A DNA stretch of 64,000 nucleotides from Eunapius fragilis (taxonomy: Eukaryota > Porifera > Demospongiae > Spongillida > Spongillidae), in contig OY811981.1 in assembly GCA_963681505.1 (NCBI GenBank), positions 2,582,572 to 2,646,571 of the forward strand, written 5' to 3'. Position 1 is the first letter of the stretch. Every line of letters begins with the position of its first letter. The translations under genes and the position numbers were made by a program. Positions 1-11,394 of this stretch are shown here, in pieces. The notes under the pieces are model-generated. The model had not been told where the DNA came from, did not search any database, and saw only the letters and a list, made by a program, of their open reading frames with translations.

Positions 1-2
1 AG

Positions 3-2351
3 AAAGATGCTGCACCCAAGAAAGATGCTGCACCAAAGATAGATGCTGCACCCAAGAAAGATGCGGCACCCAAGAAAGATGCGGCACCCAAGAAAGATGC
101 TGCACCCAAGAAAGATGCGGCACCCAAGAAAGATGCTGTACCCAAGAAAGATGCTGCACCAAAGAAAGATGCTGCACCAAAGAAAGATGCTGCACCAAAG
201 AAAGATGCTGCACCCAAGAAAGATGCTGCACCCAAGAAAGATGTGGCACCCAAGAAAGATGCTGCACCCAAGAAAGATGCTGCACCCAAGAAAGATGCTG
301 CACCAAAGAAAGATGCGGCACCCAAGAAAGATGCTGCACCCAAGAAAGATGCTGCACCCAAGAAAGATGCTGCACCCAAGAAAGATGCTGCACCCAAAAA
401 AGTTACTATAGGAAAGAAATGTACAGCCAAGAAAAATACTGTAGCCAAGGCAAGCACTGCAGCCGAGGAAGATACTGTAGTTAAAAAAAAAAAAACCAAT
501 GCCAGGACTGGTATTGCAGTCATAGGTACTGTGGCAATTATGACAGGTAATGAGGCTAAAACACAAATAGTGAATAACCATGCAGCTTCAAGTGATGCTA
601 AATCAGTTGCACAGAAAGGTAAAAAGATCATGGTTGTCACAACAGATCTGGTTATTTCAAGACAGAAAAAAAAGAAAAGTAATACAATTGTCAAGTCGCC
701 AGGTAAAATGTTAGTTAGAGGAACACACAAAGAAAAAATGGATAATAAACAAGATGAGGAAGAAGTTGAGGAAGATGGAGAGGGAGATGAAGAAGTAGAA
801 GGAGAAGATGGAGAAGATGGAGAAGAAGATAGAGAAGACCAAGATGAAGAAGTAGAAGGAGAAGATGGAGAAGACCAAGATGAAGAAGAAGATAGAGAAC
901 ACCAAGATGAAGAAGGAGATGGAGAAGATGGAGAAGACCAAGATGAAGAAGAAGATAGAGAAGACCAAGATGAAGAAGGAGATGGAGAAGATGGAGAAGA
1001 CCAAGATGAAGAAGAAGATGGGGAAGATGGAGAAGACCAAGATGAAGAAGAAGATGGAGAAGATGGAGAAGACCAAGATGAAGAAGAAGATCGAGGAGAC
1101 CAAGATGAAGAAGAAGATGGAGAAGATGGAGAAGACCAAGATGAAGAAGAAGATCGAGGAGACCAAGATGAAGAAGAAGATGGAGAAGATGGAGAAGATG
1201 CAGAAGATGGAGCAGAAGATGAAGTAAAAGAAGATGGACAAATAGGGGAAGATGGACAAGATGGGGAAGATGGAAAAGAAGGAGAAGATGGACAGGATGG
1301 GAATGATGGAGAAGATGTTGAAGAAGGAGGAGAAGATGGAGAAGTTGTTGAAGAAGGAGAAGGTGCAGAAGATGGAGAAGATGGACAGGATGGACTTGAA
1401 GAAGGAGAAAATAGACAGGATGGAGAAGATGGACAGGATGGAGAAGATGGACAGGATGGAGAAGATGGACAGGATAGAGAAGATGGACAGGATGGAGAAG
1501 ATGGACAGGATGGAGAAGATGGACAGGATGGAGAAGATGGACAGGATGGAGAAGATGGACAGGATGGAGAAGATGGACAGGATGGAGAAGATGGACAGGA
1601 TGGAGAAGATGGACAGGATGGAGAAGATGGACAGGATGGAGAAGATCTACAGGATGGACAGGATGGAGAAGATGGACAGGATGGAGAGGATGGACAAGGT
1701 GGAGAAGATGGAGAAGAAGATGAAGGAGGAGATGGAGAAGATGGACAGGATGGAGAAGGTGGAGAAGATGATGAAGGAGAAGGAGATGACGGAGAAGATG
1801 GAGGAGAAGATGGAGGAGATGTAGAAGATGGAGGAGGAGAAGATGGGGAAGATGGAGAAGGAGAAGATGGAGAAGGAGAAAATGGAGGAGAAGATGGACA
1901 AGATGGAGAAGATGGACAAGATGGAGAAGATGGACAAGATGGAGAAGATGATGGAGGAGGAGATGATGGAGAAGATGGAGTAGAAGATGGAGAAGATGAA
2001 GAAGGAGAAGATGGAGGAGAAGGAGAAGATGGGGAAAGAGAAGTTGGAGGAGGAGATGGAGGAGAAGGAGAAGATGGGGAAAGAGAAGTTGGAGGAGATG
2101 GAGGAGGAGAAGATGGGGAAAGAGAAGTTGGAGGAGGAGATGGAGAAGGAGAAGATGGAGGAGAAGATGGAGGAGGAGAAGATGTAGGAGAATATGGAGA
2201 AGATGTAGGAGAATATGGAGAAGATGTAGGAGAATATGGAGAAGATGTAGGAAAATATGGAGAAGATGTAGGCGAATATGGAGAAGATGGTGGAGGAGAA
2301 GGTGGAGAAGGAGATGGAGAAAATAGAGATGATGGAGATGGAGATGATTAG
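3..2351 (+). CDS. K/A/P-rich then acidic D/E/G-rich low-complexity protein, 5' end outside window
   Basis: The frame is open from base 3, so the start lies upstream; it ends at TAG 2349-2351. Three blocks are visible. Residues encoded by about 3-395 are near-perfect 5-residue repeats of KDAAP/KKDAAP type, similar in composition to histone H1 tails. A non-repetitive Lys/Thr/Ala/Val linker follows at about 396-740. A very acidic block of EDGEDQDEE then DGEDGQDGE repeats (18-bp units, clearest at 1425-1690) runs to the end, closing with a few VGEYGED repeats. There is no signal peptide or enzyme motif in view. Such a basic-then-acidic layout occurs in chromatin, nucleolar and mineral-binding proteins, but I do not recognise the family. 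Other forward frames are also open because the repeat unit lacks stops; this frame is chosen because it spans all blocks and the non-repetitive linker. Confidence 0.6.
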   Translation, partial: KDAAPKKDAAPKIDAAPKKDAAPKKDAAPKKDAAPKKDAAPKKDAVPKKDAAPKKDAAPKKDAAPKKDAAPKKDAAPKKDVAPKKDAAPKKDAAPKKDAAPKKDAAPKKDAAPKKDAAPKKDAAPKKDAAPKKVTIGKKCTAKKNTVAKASTAAEEDTVVKKKKTNARTGIAVIGTVAIMTGNEAKTQIVNNHAASSDAKSVAQKGKKIMVVTTDLVISRQKKKKSNTIVKSPGKMLVRGTHKEKMDNKQDEEEVEEDGEGDEEVEGEDGEDGEEDREDQDEEVEGEDGEDQDEEEDREHQDEEGDGEDGEDQDEEEDREDQDEEGDGEDGEDQDEEEDGEDGEDQDEEEDGEDGEDQDEEEDRGDQDEEEDGEDGEDQDEEEDRGDQDEEEDGEDGEDAEDGAEDEVKEDGQIGEDGQDGEDGKEGEDGQDGNDGEDVEEGGEDGEVVEEGEGAEDGEDGQDGLEEGENRQDGEDGQDGEDGQDGEDGQDREDGQDGEDGQDGEDGQDGEDGQDGEDGQDGEDGQDGEDGQDGEDGQDGEDGQDGEDLQDGQDGEDGQDGEDGQGGEDGEEDEGGDGEDGQDGEGGEDDEGEGDDGEDGGEDGGDVEDGGGEDGEDGEGEDGEGENGGEDGQDGEDGQDGEDGQDGEDDGGGDDGEDGVEDGEDEEGEDGGEGEDGEREVGGGDGGEGEDGEREVGGDGGGEDGEREVGGGDGEGEDGGEDGGGEDVGEYGEDVGEYGEDVGEYGEDVGKYGEDVGEYGEDGGGEGGEGDGENRDDGDGDD

Positions 2352-2539
2352 TGAAAGGTTTAAGAACAAAATTATGAGTATTTACTATTTGGCAAAATTA
2401 CACATCAAACATGGAAATGTATTGTATTGAAACTATGACACAAACTCCAGCATGAATGTGTTCTGCCCAATTTATAGGTCTATTATCACCCAAGCCTTGT
2501 CTGTGCTGTGCAACAAATGGTAAAAATTATGCCATCAGA

Positions 2540-2545
2540 AATAAA
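2540..2545 (+). promoter_or_regulatory. Candidate polyadenylation signal AATAAA
   Basis: AATAAA lies 189 bases after the stop of the acidic repeat protein, on the same strand, a plausible distance for its 3' UTR. No transcript evidence is available. Confidence 0.4.
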
Positions 2546-2956
2546 TTTGGATGCTAAAAATTATTCAATCAGCGGTAAGACAGAATAACTGTACACTTAT
2601 GCCCACCATTTAACCCTACAAATTATAGGCTTGGTGACCAATTTTCTTAGGAAATACACCCGTACTTGAAGCTTTAATTTCTTGAGAAGTATGGTGATCT
2701 TTAGGAAGCACTAACCTATGCTTGTTGTTTAGGTATCTGTCATGTAATTGCTATCCTATGAATGTCATGTACTGTTGTAGGTGTTTGCGCATATACACCT
2801 CTATGCTATTCAAAAAGGTGTACACACCTACACCCATCAGTTACCCCTATGCCTGTTGTGTAAGTGTTACCCTACACCAGTTCAGTAAAGGCCATTGCCG
2901 ATGCATGATCTGGGCAATTACAGAATTGTCAAAAAGCTGTCAGCAGTCATGTACAA

Positions 2957-3018
2957 GCACTGTACCTAGCCTACACCCATAGAAAGTACTCTCACATTCC
3001 ATCCCCCAAGATGAGCAG
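2957..3018 (+). pseudogene. Fragment of P450 first exon, inverted
   Basis: This + strand stretch matches the 3' end of exon 1 of the P450 genes on the other strand. It encodes the end of the membrane anchor and the proline hinge (LYLAYTHRKYSHIPSPKMS), followed at 3019 by GT as in the genuine exon. The upstream two thirds of the exon are absent. About 25 bases after the exon it continues into sequence also related to 10660-10735 (gatgcaatatta...cctgcaatatactaag). It is a truncated, inverted duplicate with no following P450 exon on this strand. Confidence 0.7.
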
Positions 3019-4028
3019 GTGCCTAACCCTGAGTGATGCAATATTACCTTTTTGTACGGCGAATAAGAAGTGAACAAAAACATCGAGCAGATGGGGGGCG
3101 TAAAGTATATTTTTTTACCTGCAATATACTAAGCAGTAGAGTTATATTTATCTTAAGGCCTCAATTAAAAACCATATTCGTGATGTTTCGTGCTAAGCAC
3201 TTGTTATGAAGGAATCAGCATGATATCCTGTGTTCATGTTATATTTTTACCAAATCCTGTTTCTCAATACACTGAGGATAACTGAAAGAAAGACATCTGT
3301 TGTTTACATTGTACAATGTAGGATATGGATACAACTGCTGGCCTGGGTACTTTAATCCCTATTCGCTGTGGGTTCAGATAAAGAGGCATCACACTGTCTG
3401 ATAGTTGGCATGCGGTTTGGTATGTTTTTTGTTATAGTGTGGAATTAAAATTTACCTTGCCACTGGATGGAATTTCATTATAGGAGAAGCTTTCAATCAA
3501 ATCAATTACAATGGATAATGCTTGGAGGTTTTTTAGGTACCGAAGATTTTGAAGGGCGCATGCCAACAAGTAGATGTCTTTTTGCTGTATACAAATTGGA
3601 ACATGGTTACGTCTGTTTACCCAAAGCAATCAACTTGCACTGATCAATGATAGTATCACAAGGAATGGTGATTTCCATTTACACCAGCTTTAATTTGACT
3701 GGGTAAGAGAAGGAGAATACTAATAGATATATAGCCATACAATTAGATGCCTTTATTGTTACAATATCAGTCTAATCTTGACAGCATCAGAATCACCTCA
3801 AAGCTAAATGAATCAAGTGCAGTACCAGTACATTCAAATGTGTATAATGTATAACACTTTCTAGATTGCTTATTTAACACATTCCATCAAAATCATACAT
3901 CATAAACTAATTACTGTATTAAAATAAGAGCCAATTGCCTGACTGCTCTACAACTGCACATGATATACAATTTCAATTTCGGCCACTTTAAAATAGATCA
4001 GTAGTACATATGAGCTACATCCATCGAT

Positions 4029-7000
4029 TCAGCGAACAATTTCCTGAAGAGCGCAAGGTACAGCACCCCTTGGTTGCTGTGTAGCAAGCTGTTCCACCAC
4101 CAGCTCGAATGAAGGAGACAGTGTTAGCTTGAAGGTTTGCAGTAGTCGTGTGAGGATAAGTTTGGCCTCAATCTGTGATGATCATGGTCACACATGCAGG
4201 AGATATTTGCTGCTACAATACAAGGCTTATATTCTTAACCTTACAATAGCAAAGTGACGTCCTATACATGAACGATGACCAACACTGAATGGGAAGTATA
4301 CAAATGGACCTGGTCTGAGGGGTAAGACAGCACACCTTATTGCATACATTCTACAGGTGTAAAAATGTGCTTTGTACCGTGGCTTGCCTTCATCAAACCG
4401 AGATGGGTCAAACACGTTAGGATCATTGAAGTACTCAGGATTTCTGCACATGATTGAGGTAATAAACTGGCAACAGAAACAATCATAAAACACATGCGCA
4501 CCACAAGGTTTGAATCTCCACTCACAGTCATGAGAGTACCCTCCGGAATATGGTAAGTACTCAGTGTTATTCCTCCTTTGGGAGACTCTTTGTTCATAAA
4601 AGCTACTGTAGGGTACATCCGTAATACCTCTTGAATCACCTGAATATACAAGTCACTGTGAGGAGACAAAGAAGTGGCAAAATGGTTCAGTACCTGTTCT
4701 GTGTACTTCATCTTGTCCAAGTCATCTCCTGTGACTTCCTTTCTCTCTCCTAGGACGTCATCTATCTCTGAGAGAAGCCTGGAAATACACAAAACTCAAT
4801 AACAAGTATCATTCTAGTACAACCCCTGATAAGTATCCACTTGGAGCACGCTGTATGAGCACCATGTTAATTTGATGGCAGAACATCTCCTGTATTAGAA
4901 CTTACATGATTGTTACTATTTATATATATATATATATATATATGGGGTCGTGGCAGCGAAAAGGGACCTAGCGCATATTATAAAAATTTTCCAGGAAGTA
5001 ACTTCTAACAAGATGCGTGCAATTAAAATGTATGTGTAATTACAAATTCAGGCCACTGTAACTCCGCGATGGACAGACCATTGTCCAGTGCGTAAGAAAG
5101 AAGTTGTGGAGGGCATAGATGTCTCTTAGAAAATGAAAACATGCGCTATGTCCCTTTTCGCTGCACGATCCCATATTATAATATAATGGGATCAAGGGGA
5201 CAATGCTTGCATTTCATGATATTCACCTACAACTTCCTTCTTTTAAATGATGAGATCATTGCAGTAAATAACATCATTTTTTAGACATCACTAGAATGCT
5301 CCTCATTCTCCATTTAACTAGCTCAGAAGTGATCGGAATTGGAAGGATCTCTAGCACTGAGCTCAGTTAAATTCTCCAGCAAGGTTCTATTTAATTACAA
5401 TGGAAGTGGCAACTGTGGTAGCTTTGTAAACTGCACCCCAAGGAGATGCAGAAGTTCTACCACTGTATAATTAATTGCATTGCATACATTACAGGATCCC
5501 CACACACCTATCAAGCACTTCAGGATGCTGATGAATAAGGATGATTGCAAATGATAATGTGTTTGCTGTGGTTTCCTGACCTGAGGGTTGGATCACATGA
5601 TCTAAGTGCTGCTGCAAAAAGGTGCTACCTACCTGCTATATAAAATGTGACAAAGTCATCCACCAAAGTCTCCATGTCAACACTTTTTTCAGCAACTGGA
5701 TGGAGAGATGGGTTGACATTATGGTAAATGATCACAATGACCACACCCACTGCTGATTTGGAGTATCTGTGTGAGGATGTCATTGGGAACTTCCTCCCCA
5801 CTAGTCACAGCCTTGATCCTCTTCTCAATACAGTCCCGACCAATCTTCCTCATAGCGGCCACTGCTTCATGGTACATTGCAGTCTCATGTGGGTGTAACA
5901 ACTGCAGTGTGCAGAACAGAAACAGAAAAGATTAGAATGTTACACTATAGAAGCAATTTACCGGAAAGAATGTTGGGAAAAGAGTTATGAATGATTGCTG
6001 AACTCCTTTAAAGCTGACAGAAGCAAGGTGGCTCAACTTGGAGTTTGTTGTATACTTCAGTCCAAGGCTTTTACTGTCCCATGTCTTACTGAAGTCTGTA
6101 GAGAAGGCAACCTTGAGGGATGAACCATTGCAGTAATGCAACTAAAATGAATATTTCGTATAATGAAAACAAAAGCTACAATATTGATTATTTAAATTAC
6201 GCAAGTAATGTCATTAAAATTATAACTGAAGCTGATTTAAAATTTTCAAAAGTGAGGTGTCCTGGTTGGAATTACCTTAGTACAGATTGTAAGTGAATCA
6301 TTATACAATAAAGGAGATTCTGCAGAGACATTCCCCTTCAACACTTGTTATGACTTAGTACCTTGCTAATGACATCCAAAGAAACGTCATGAAATGCCTC
6401 TTTCATAGATACTTCTGTCTTCCCATCAGCAAGGGGTTTCAACCTCTCCAGAAAGGTATTGACACACTCATTGAACATAGGAAGAAGGTCCTTCAGTGAA
6501 CTACATTTGAAAGTTGATGTAAAATAGAATAACTGAAAAGACATGAACTCCTATTGAAAAGGGCACCTTCGTTTAAATGAGGGGTCATAAAGTTTTCTCC
6601 TGGGCTTCCAAGACTCATGGTCCGGAATAGTGACCAAACCATGACCCAAAAACCTGAAGTGTGATTTGCAACTTCATTCCTTTGTTCCATTACTAGTGGT
6701 TGCTAACCTCTTTCCAAATAACCACTTTAGTTGTTTGTTATTGGTGTCAGATTTACCAATGCTTTCATCAGATGCCACTCTCTGTGCTCATCGCATTGTG
6801 GGTGGGGGAAAAGACAAATCATGCATGGTACACACAATGAAGTTCCAAGGAAGCAAATTTATTGAAGGACCATTCAAACAGAAACGGTATATCTAGGATT
6901 TGAACTGTCACCAGAGGCACCCACCATTATAATTTCCACATTCTCTTGCATGGGGCACATGAAAGAAACTACTGCATTATTGCAAACAACGCCATAAGCT

Positions 7001-10000
7001 AGATTTAAATGATACTAAAGTGGCTGAGGAAAGAGGACTGGTTCAAATACTGTTAGGATATCAATTATATTGTAGCCAGTGAGCAGCATAAAAAATTATA
7101 TATCTTACCTTCACAGTGTCTGGATTTGTTGAAATCACCATGGGAAGGACCATGAAAAAGACAACAAACAGATCACCAGTTGTATCAACCCTGTGTAACA
7201 AAATATGGTATGGTGGACTCTAGTAGAGAATCATACCATTTTGCCACCATATTGGCAAATGGTTCAAACTGATTTCCACTCTCTTCTCTCATGGCCATTA
7301 AATCTGGAACATGACCTAAAAAGAAGCTGAAACAAGAAAATCAGTTTGAGAGCTACCAAAGACGCATTAAATTTAGTCAACGCATAGGAATTTTAATACT
7401 ATACTTTGGCCCATGCAATTATCATTTCAAGTGACAATTGATTGTACTGTTTTTGAAATATACAATGTGAATGTGCTATTATTAATACAGACCGCCCTTG
7501 TCATTCGTGGCAACACCGAATGTACTGGAACCTTCCATCAACAGAAATTGTGGTCACTGACATCTTGTGAAGTTTGAAATAATCACCAAAGCACTACTGT
7601 GAGTACTACGTGGATATATACTCATAGAAGTACAGGTGGGTGGTACTGGGGTTAGAGGATAGAAGTGTCCTGGGATTAAAGGATAGAAGGTCTAAGGCTC
7701 TCTTTCTATGATAACAGGAAGCCACTGAGGTTGTAGCTAACTATATATATGAAGCTGCCATGAAGCTGCCACCTAACCTATGGAGGATCCAACCTTTTTG
7801 GCGTGCTGTGTCACCAGAATGGGACCCAAGTTGTCAAAACAGATGCTGAACACAGTAAAACCAGCAACACAGTAAGAGCAATGCATTGAAAATACTTTTT
7901 TTTTAAATTGAGAATTTGATTATGTTGGACACTTTTAAATATAATATTTGTGATGGAGTCCTTTGTAGATGGCTTAAATCTTCTGACAAATTTGCCACGC
8001 ATATCTTTCTTCACTGATTGGATGAAAACATGAGATAATGGAGAAATTGAACGAATGCTTGAGTATTTTTTGCTGACAAATACAATGCCATTGACAAGAG
8101 AAGCCAGTGCCAGCCTTGACATAGTGTGTTCCCAGAGAGACTTATGGATCTACACACTGGTGGTCAGAGATCTGTTTACCTTTGTGCATAATTCGAGCAC
8201 TTCAATTGCTCTTGAGAGGCAATTGTGGGCATCAGAGGAATGGCTTATAAAAATAAATCCATTAATGAACATTTCAATTGATTGGAGGTACCAAAAAACT
8301 GGTTGTATATTCTATACAAGTTTTTACATAGGGCAAGAGTTCCACACTGTGAGAACGTCGCAATGATGAAAAAGTGGAATAAGGCAGCAAAAAACTAGTT
8401 AGTGAATGATGTCCATCTGGTGACATTTGAGCCAGGCAACAAGTTTCCAATGAGAGAGAAGAAAAGGACATAGCCTATCTTACTAAACATTGGCAGGTAA
8501 AGTGATGGCAGCCTAAAGTTTGAGACAAAGAATATATGGTAATAGCAATGAAATTAATCGAGAAGAATGACTGTGATCACAACTATAGATATGTATGGAA
8601 ACCCGCTTGATCACTGTAGTGTAGGGTCTATTGGACAATGGTAGTAACTAACCTTAATTTGTAATGTGTTTGTGTAGATGAGACGGTAGTCTGGCATTTG
8701 AGGTTGTAATTGTCTTCCACCGGTAGTCTGGCATTTGAGGTTGTAATTGTCTTCCACCGGGTATTACAGGTATTACAGGTCCTAACTGGTTGCTGCACTG
8801 GACAAACTGGTTTTGGGTGCATAACTATTTAATCCTTGAGCAGGTTCAGGACCCACAGACCAACAGAAGTGGAAGTGCTGCAGGAAGCGGTTCCACCCTG
8901 GACTCAGTCATTTGGTTCATTGGTTTTCCTGCGAGTGCCTTGTAAGACATTGCGGTGGATTAATTTGGTGTGTCCAAGACTGTTGGCATGTAGCGGCTGC
9001 AGGCAGCGTATAGTGAACACTACAATCGCAAAAGAAAGTATGCAGAGCAATGGTTGGAGGAAGGAAGGGTGGTGAAAGAATGTATTTAGAGAATTTATTA
9101 AAAGCATTTCCGCACTAGCAGCCGCAAACTGGATCAATCCTGTTTGGGGGTGCGTCCACACTAGGCAATTAGGATTTACTGCCCAACCGGATCGATGCAT
9201 AGCCATGACAAAAACGGCCGTCTCACATTGGGGTTTTGAGGAAACTTGCACATTTGACGAATTGTGGAGATATGGGACTGCTGATGTGCGATGATGTGAC
9301 ATGGCATCCCACCATCCACTGGTTTAATTAAGTACCATGCGGAATACAGGATTAAGGGGATGGGGGGTGACTGCAAAATGAAGAATGAAAGAAAAGTGAT
9401 ACCCCCCAGAGGAGATTGTGGGAGGGAGTGCCCTTCCTGCCCAGTGAGAGGGCATGGGGAGCATGAGTACTGTAAGCACCCCCATCAGTTTTCTGCATAC
9501 ACATTAAGCTAAAACTAAAAAACTACACAAAACAACATGCAACATTATTCATTGTGGGTCCAAAATTGTTAGTGCATTTCAAGAGATATAAACATTGGTA
9601 AGCCTTGGTGATGGTGGTGAAGACTCCTCCCCTTGTAAACATATTAATGATACCCTACTGCATGGGGCACTTTAAATAAATTTCTCTTGGTGCTGAACAG
9701 TGGTCTATTAGTCCACAAAATAATCCACTGCTTTGGTCCTTCTTAGGTCCTGGCCCTGGCGTGGATCTATGCAGTGAATTTAATTCTATTTCACTGGCAG
9801 ATGCAGTGAGGGGGGGGGGGGAGGGGTTAAAAAAAACCCTGGAGTCTGTGGGTCAACATGGTGCAGCATTGATGTGAGTGCCCCCTAATTAGACACACCT
9901 GATGCTACCCTATCCAAAAGCCAATCCCCAATGATAGGATAACTTTATACCCTACCCACCTGCTCATCTTGGGAGATGGAATGTGAGAGTACTTCCTACG

Positions 10001-10102
10001 GGTGTAGGCTAGGTACAGTGAGAACAGGAGGAAGACCATGGCCACCAGAAGGAGCAGTCCCCCTCCAGGGTAGAGGACCCACCAGGGGATGGAGCCTAAC
10101 AT
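4029..10102 (-). CDS. Cytochrome P450, CYP46 (cholesterol 24-hydroxylase)-like, P450-1
   Basis: Fifteen exons on the minus strand: 9960-10102, 7237-7326, 7109-7190, 6708-6781, 6567-6653, 6362-6500, 5962-6111, 5751-5901, 5633-5695, 5508-5580, 4694-4778, 4526-4639, 4378-4466, 4245-4314, 4029-4172. All junctions are GT/AG; total 1554 nt, 517 codons plus stop, near the 500 residues usual for CYP46A1. Exon 1 has a hydrophobic anchor and a proline hinge (YSHIPSPK). The I-helix is AGQETT, K-helix ExxR is EVLR, then DPSRF, then heme loop FSVGHRSCIG with the Cys ligand. The loop and surrounding residues match CYP46A1 more than other families I know. Expected role: ER-bound monooxygenase of sterol or lipid-like substrate; the substrate is inferred only. 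Intron 1 is 2.6 kb and other introns mostly short. A SnoaL-like copy lies divergently upstream. Confidence 0.88.
4944..5172. mobile_element. MITE-like palindromic element, family 1, copy a
   Basis: About 229 bp with imperfect terminal inverted repeats: left end gggtcgtggcagcgaaaagg, right end the complement reading ccttttcgctgcacgatccc. It sits in a TA dinucleotide run inside a P450-1 intron (between exons 5508-5580 and 4694-4778). A second copy is at 31385-31623 and diverged fragments are at 28635-28760 and 44150-44265. It has no coding capacity, as expected for a non-autonomous DNA transposon. Confidence 0.7.
7327..9959. other. Intron 1 of P450-1
   Basis: Long intron between the membrane-anchor exon and exon 2. 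It contains a two-copy 37-bp tandem duplication (about 8690-8762). At about 9145-9300 a stretch beginning gggtgcgtccacactaggc looks like transposon-end sequence, but the other end was not located. The open frames here have no recognisable domain. Confidence 0.5.
8690..8762. repeat. Two-copy 37-bp tandem duplication
   Basis: The unit beginning ggtagtctggcatttgaggt occurs twice in direct succession with essentially no divergence, indicating a recent local duplication inside the P450-1 intron. Confidence 0.8.
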
Positions 10103-10925
10103 ATCTGCATGGAGAGAAGCATACAAGCTATAGTATTGCAATGAACGTTCCCTACATTAGATGTAAATAGTATGGAGAATAAAATGTTATGTTTATGTAT
10201 GCTTCCACTTTGCAGGGTCAATACATATGCTCAAGTGCTTCGATCGCCTCACATTATTTAAAAATCATAATCGCAAGGCTCTATAACTCGTCTAATATTT
10301 ACCATATTTACCATATAATATTAGATGACCTAAATTTTTAGAGGCCTATATACTGGTTAACTGGTAGGCTCATAGGTGGTATAAACATTACCATTTACGG
10401 ACAGGCCCTTGAATGAACATCCTTTTTAGCCCTGGCCCTACATGTATCAGTTAACTACAGTTCCGGGAGCCCCACGGTGTCAAACCACAGGGATGTACTT
10501 CCGGTTCAATTTTTGATAACTACGTTAACTATAGTGCCTTGTACAGATACATGAACTTCCTACGCGAAGGGAGAATGCCGCGTGCCGATTAACACTTCTT
10601 TGAAAGCAGGTTCAACTACATGAACATAAGACACACAGTATAGAAATCAATCTCGTGTGATGCAATATTACGACGAACAAGAACATCTAATCGACGGGGT
10701 GTTATTTGCCTGCAATATACTAAGTAAATGTACAACTTTTTAGTAGCTTTGTGAAAATCAAACGGTATTCATCCCCAGTGGTGAATCGGGGGAGGGCACC
10801 ATAATGTAATGATCGCAAAACATCGGAGGTATAGTCTCAACGACTTAAGAAATACTAAAGCTTCACCGCTTCTGGGGCCCCTATGGGAGAGTGTACAGCG
10901 CTCCCCCATACCCTCTAGAATGGAA

Positions 10926-10993
10926 GGGGGGGGGGGGGGGGGGTACCCGCCCCGACTACGCCCACCGTCTCCAAGACCTCGACCCGCTCCTGC

Positions 10994-11025
<32 letters not shown>
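10926..11025. repeat. Opposed homopolymer runs G18 and C31
   Basis: An 18-base G run (10926-10943) and a 31-base C run (10995-11025) lie 51 bases apart. They could pair as a hairpin or form G-quadruplex/i-motif structures. Run lengths in an assembly are often unreliable. Confidence 0.75.
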
Positions 11026-11201
11026 ATGCATCTCTATGCGGTGCTATGTATACGTACCTGTACAATATGCTTGCTTGTAGGGTGTGGTAATGCGTAAATG
11101 GTAACCGACGACTACAGAGAATCAACTGAGTGAAATATTTATACGGTTACCTCCGGTATTGTAAGGGTTAATAAATTTTATGGGCGTGATCGGGGAGTAC
11201 C

Positions 11202-11382
11202 GGCTGGGTCGTAGAGAAAATTCGCAGGTCGATCATGGAAAAAATAAAGCGTATACATTGGCAACTAAAGAAACCATCAGTGTTCATAGCAACCACTTTG
11301 AAAACTAATAGTTGGCTTAGTTACCAATGTATACGCTTTGTTTTCTCAATGATCAAGCGCGAAATTTCTCTATGACCGAGCC
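11202..11382. mobile_element. MITE-like palindromic element, family 3
   Basis: About 181 bp with inverted arms of about 65-70 bp. The left arm begins ggctgggtcgtagagaaa, and the complement of the right end begins ggctcggtcatagagaaa. The arms share an internal aaagcgtatacattgg segment and are separated by about 45 bases of spacer. It has no coding capacity. It lies between the P450-1 start and the broken SnoaL-like copy, in their shared upstream region. Confidence 0.75.
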
Positions 11383-11394
11383 ACACATGACTTG

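Larger units (their letters stand above)
2360..4028. other. Intergenic, no gene recognised
   Basis: Apart from the inverted P450 exon fragment at 2957-3018, nothing coding was recognised. The stretch is AT-rich. A minus-strand AATAAA (TTTATT at 3752-3757) lies about 270 bases past the stop of P450-1 and is a candidate polyadenylation signal for it. Confidence 0.5.

Noticed and set aside
711-1259. Minus-strand Phe/Ile/Ser-rich open frame opposite the acidic repeats, and the other plus-strand frames there
   Set aside because: They are shadows of a repeat that lacks stops in several frames; only one frame spans the non-repetitive linker and both repeat blocks.
8904-9302. Minus-strand open frame in P450-1 intron 1
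   Set aside because: No recognisable domain and lies across probable transposon-end sequence.
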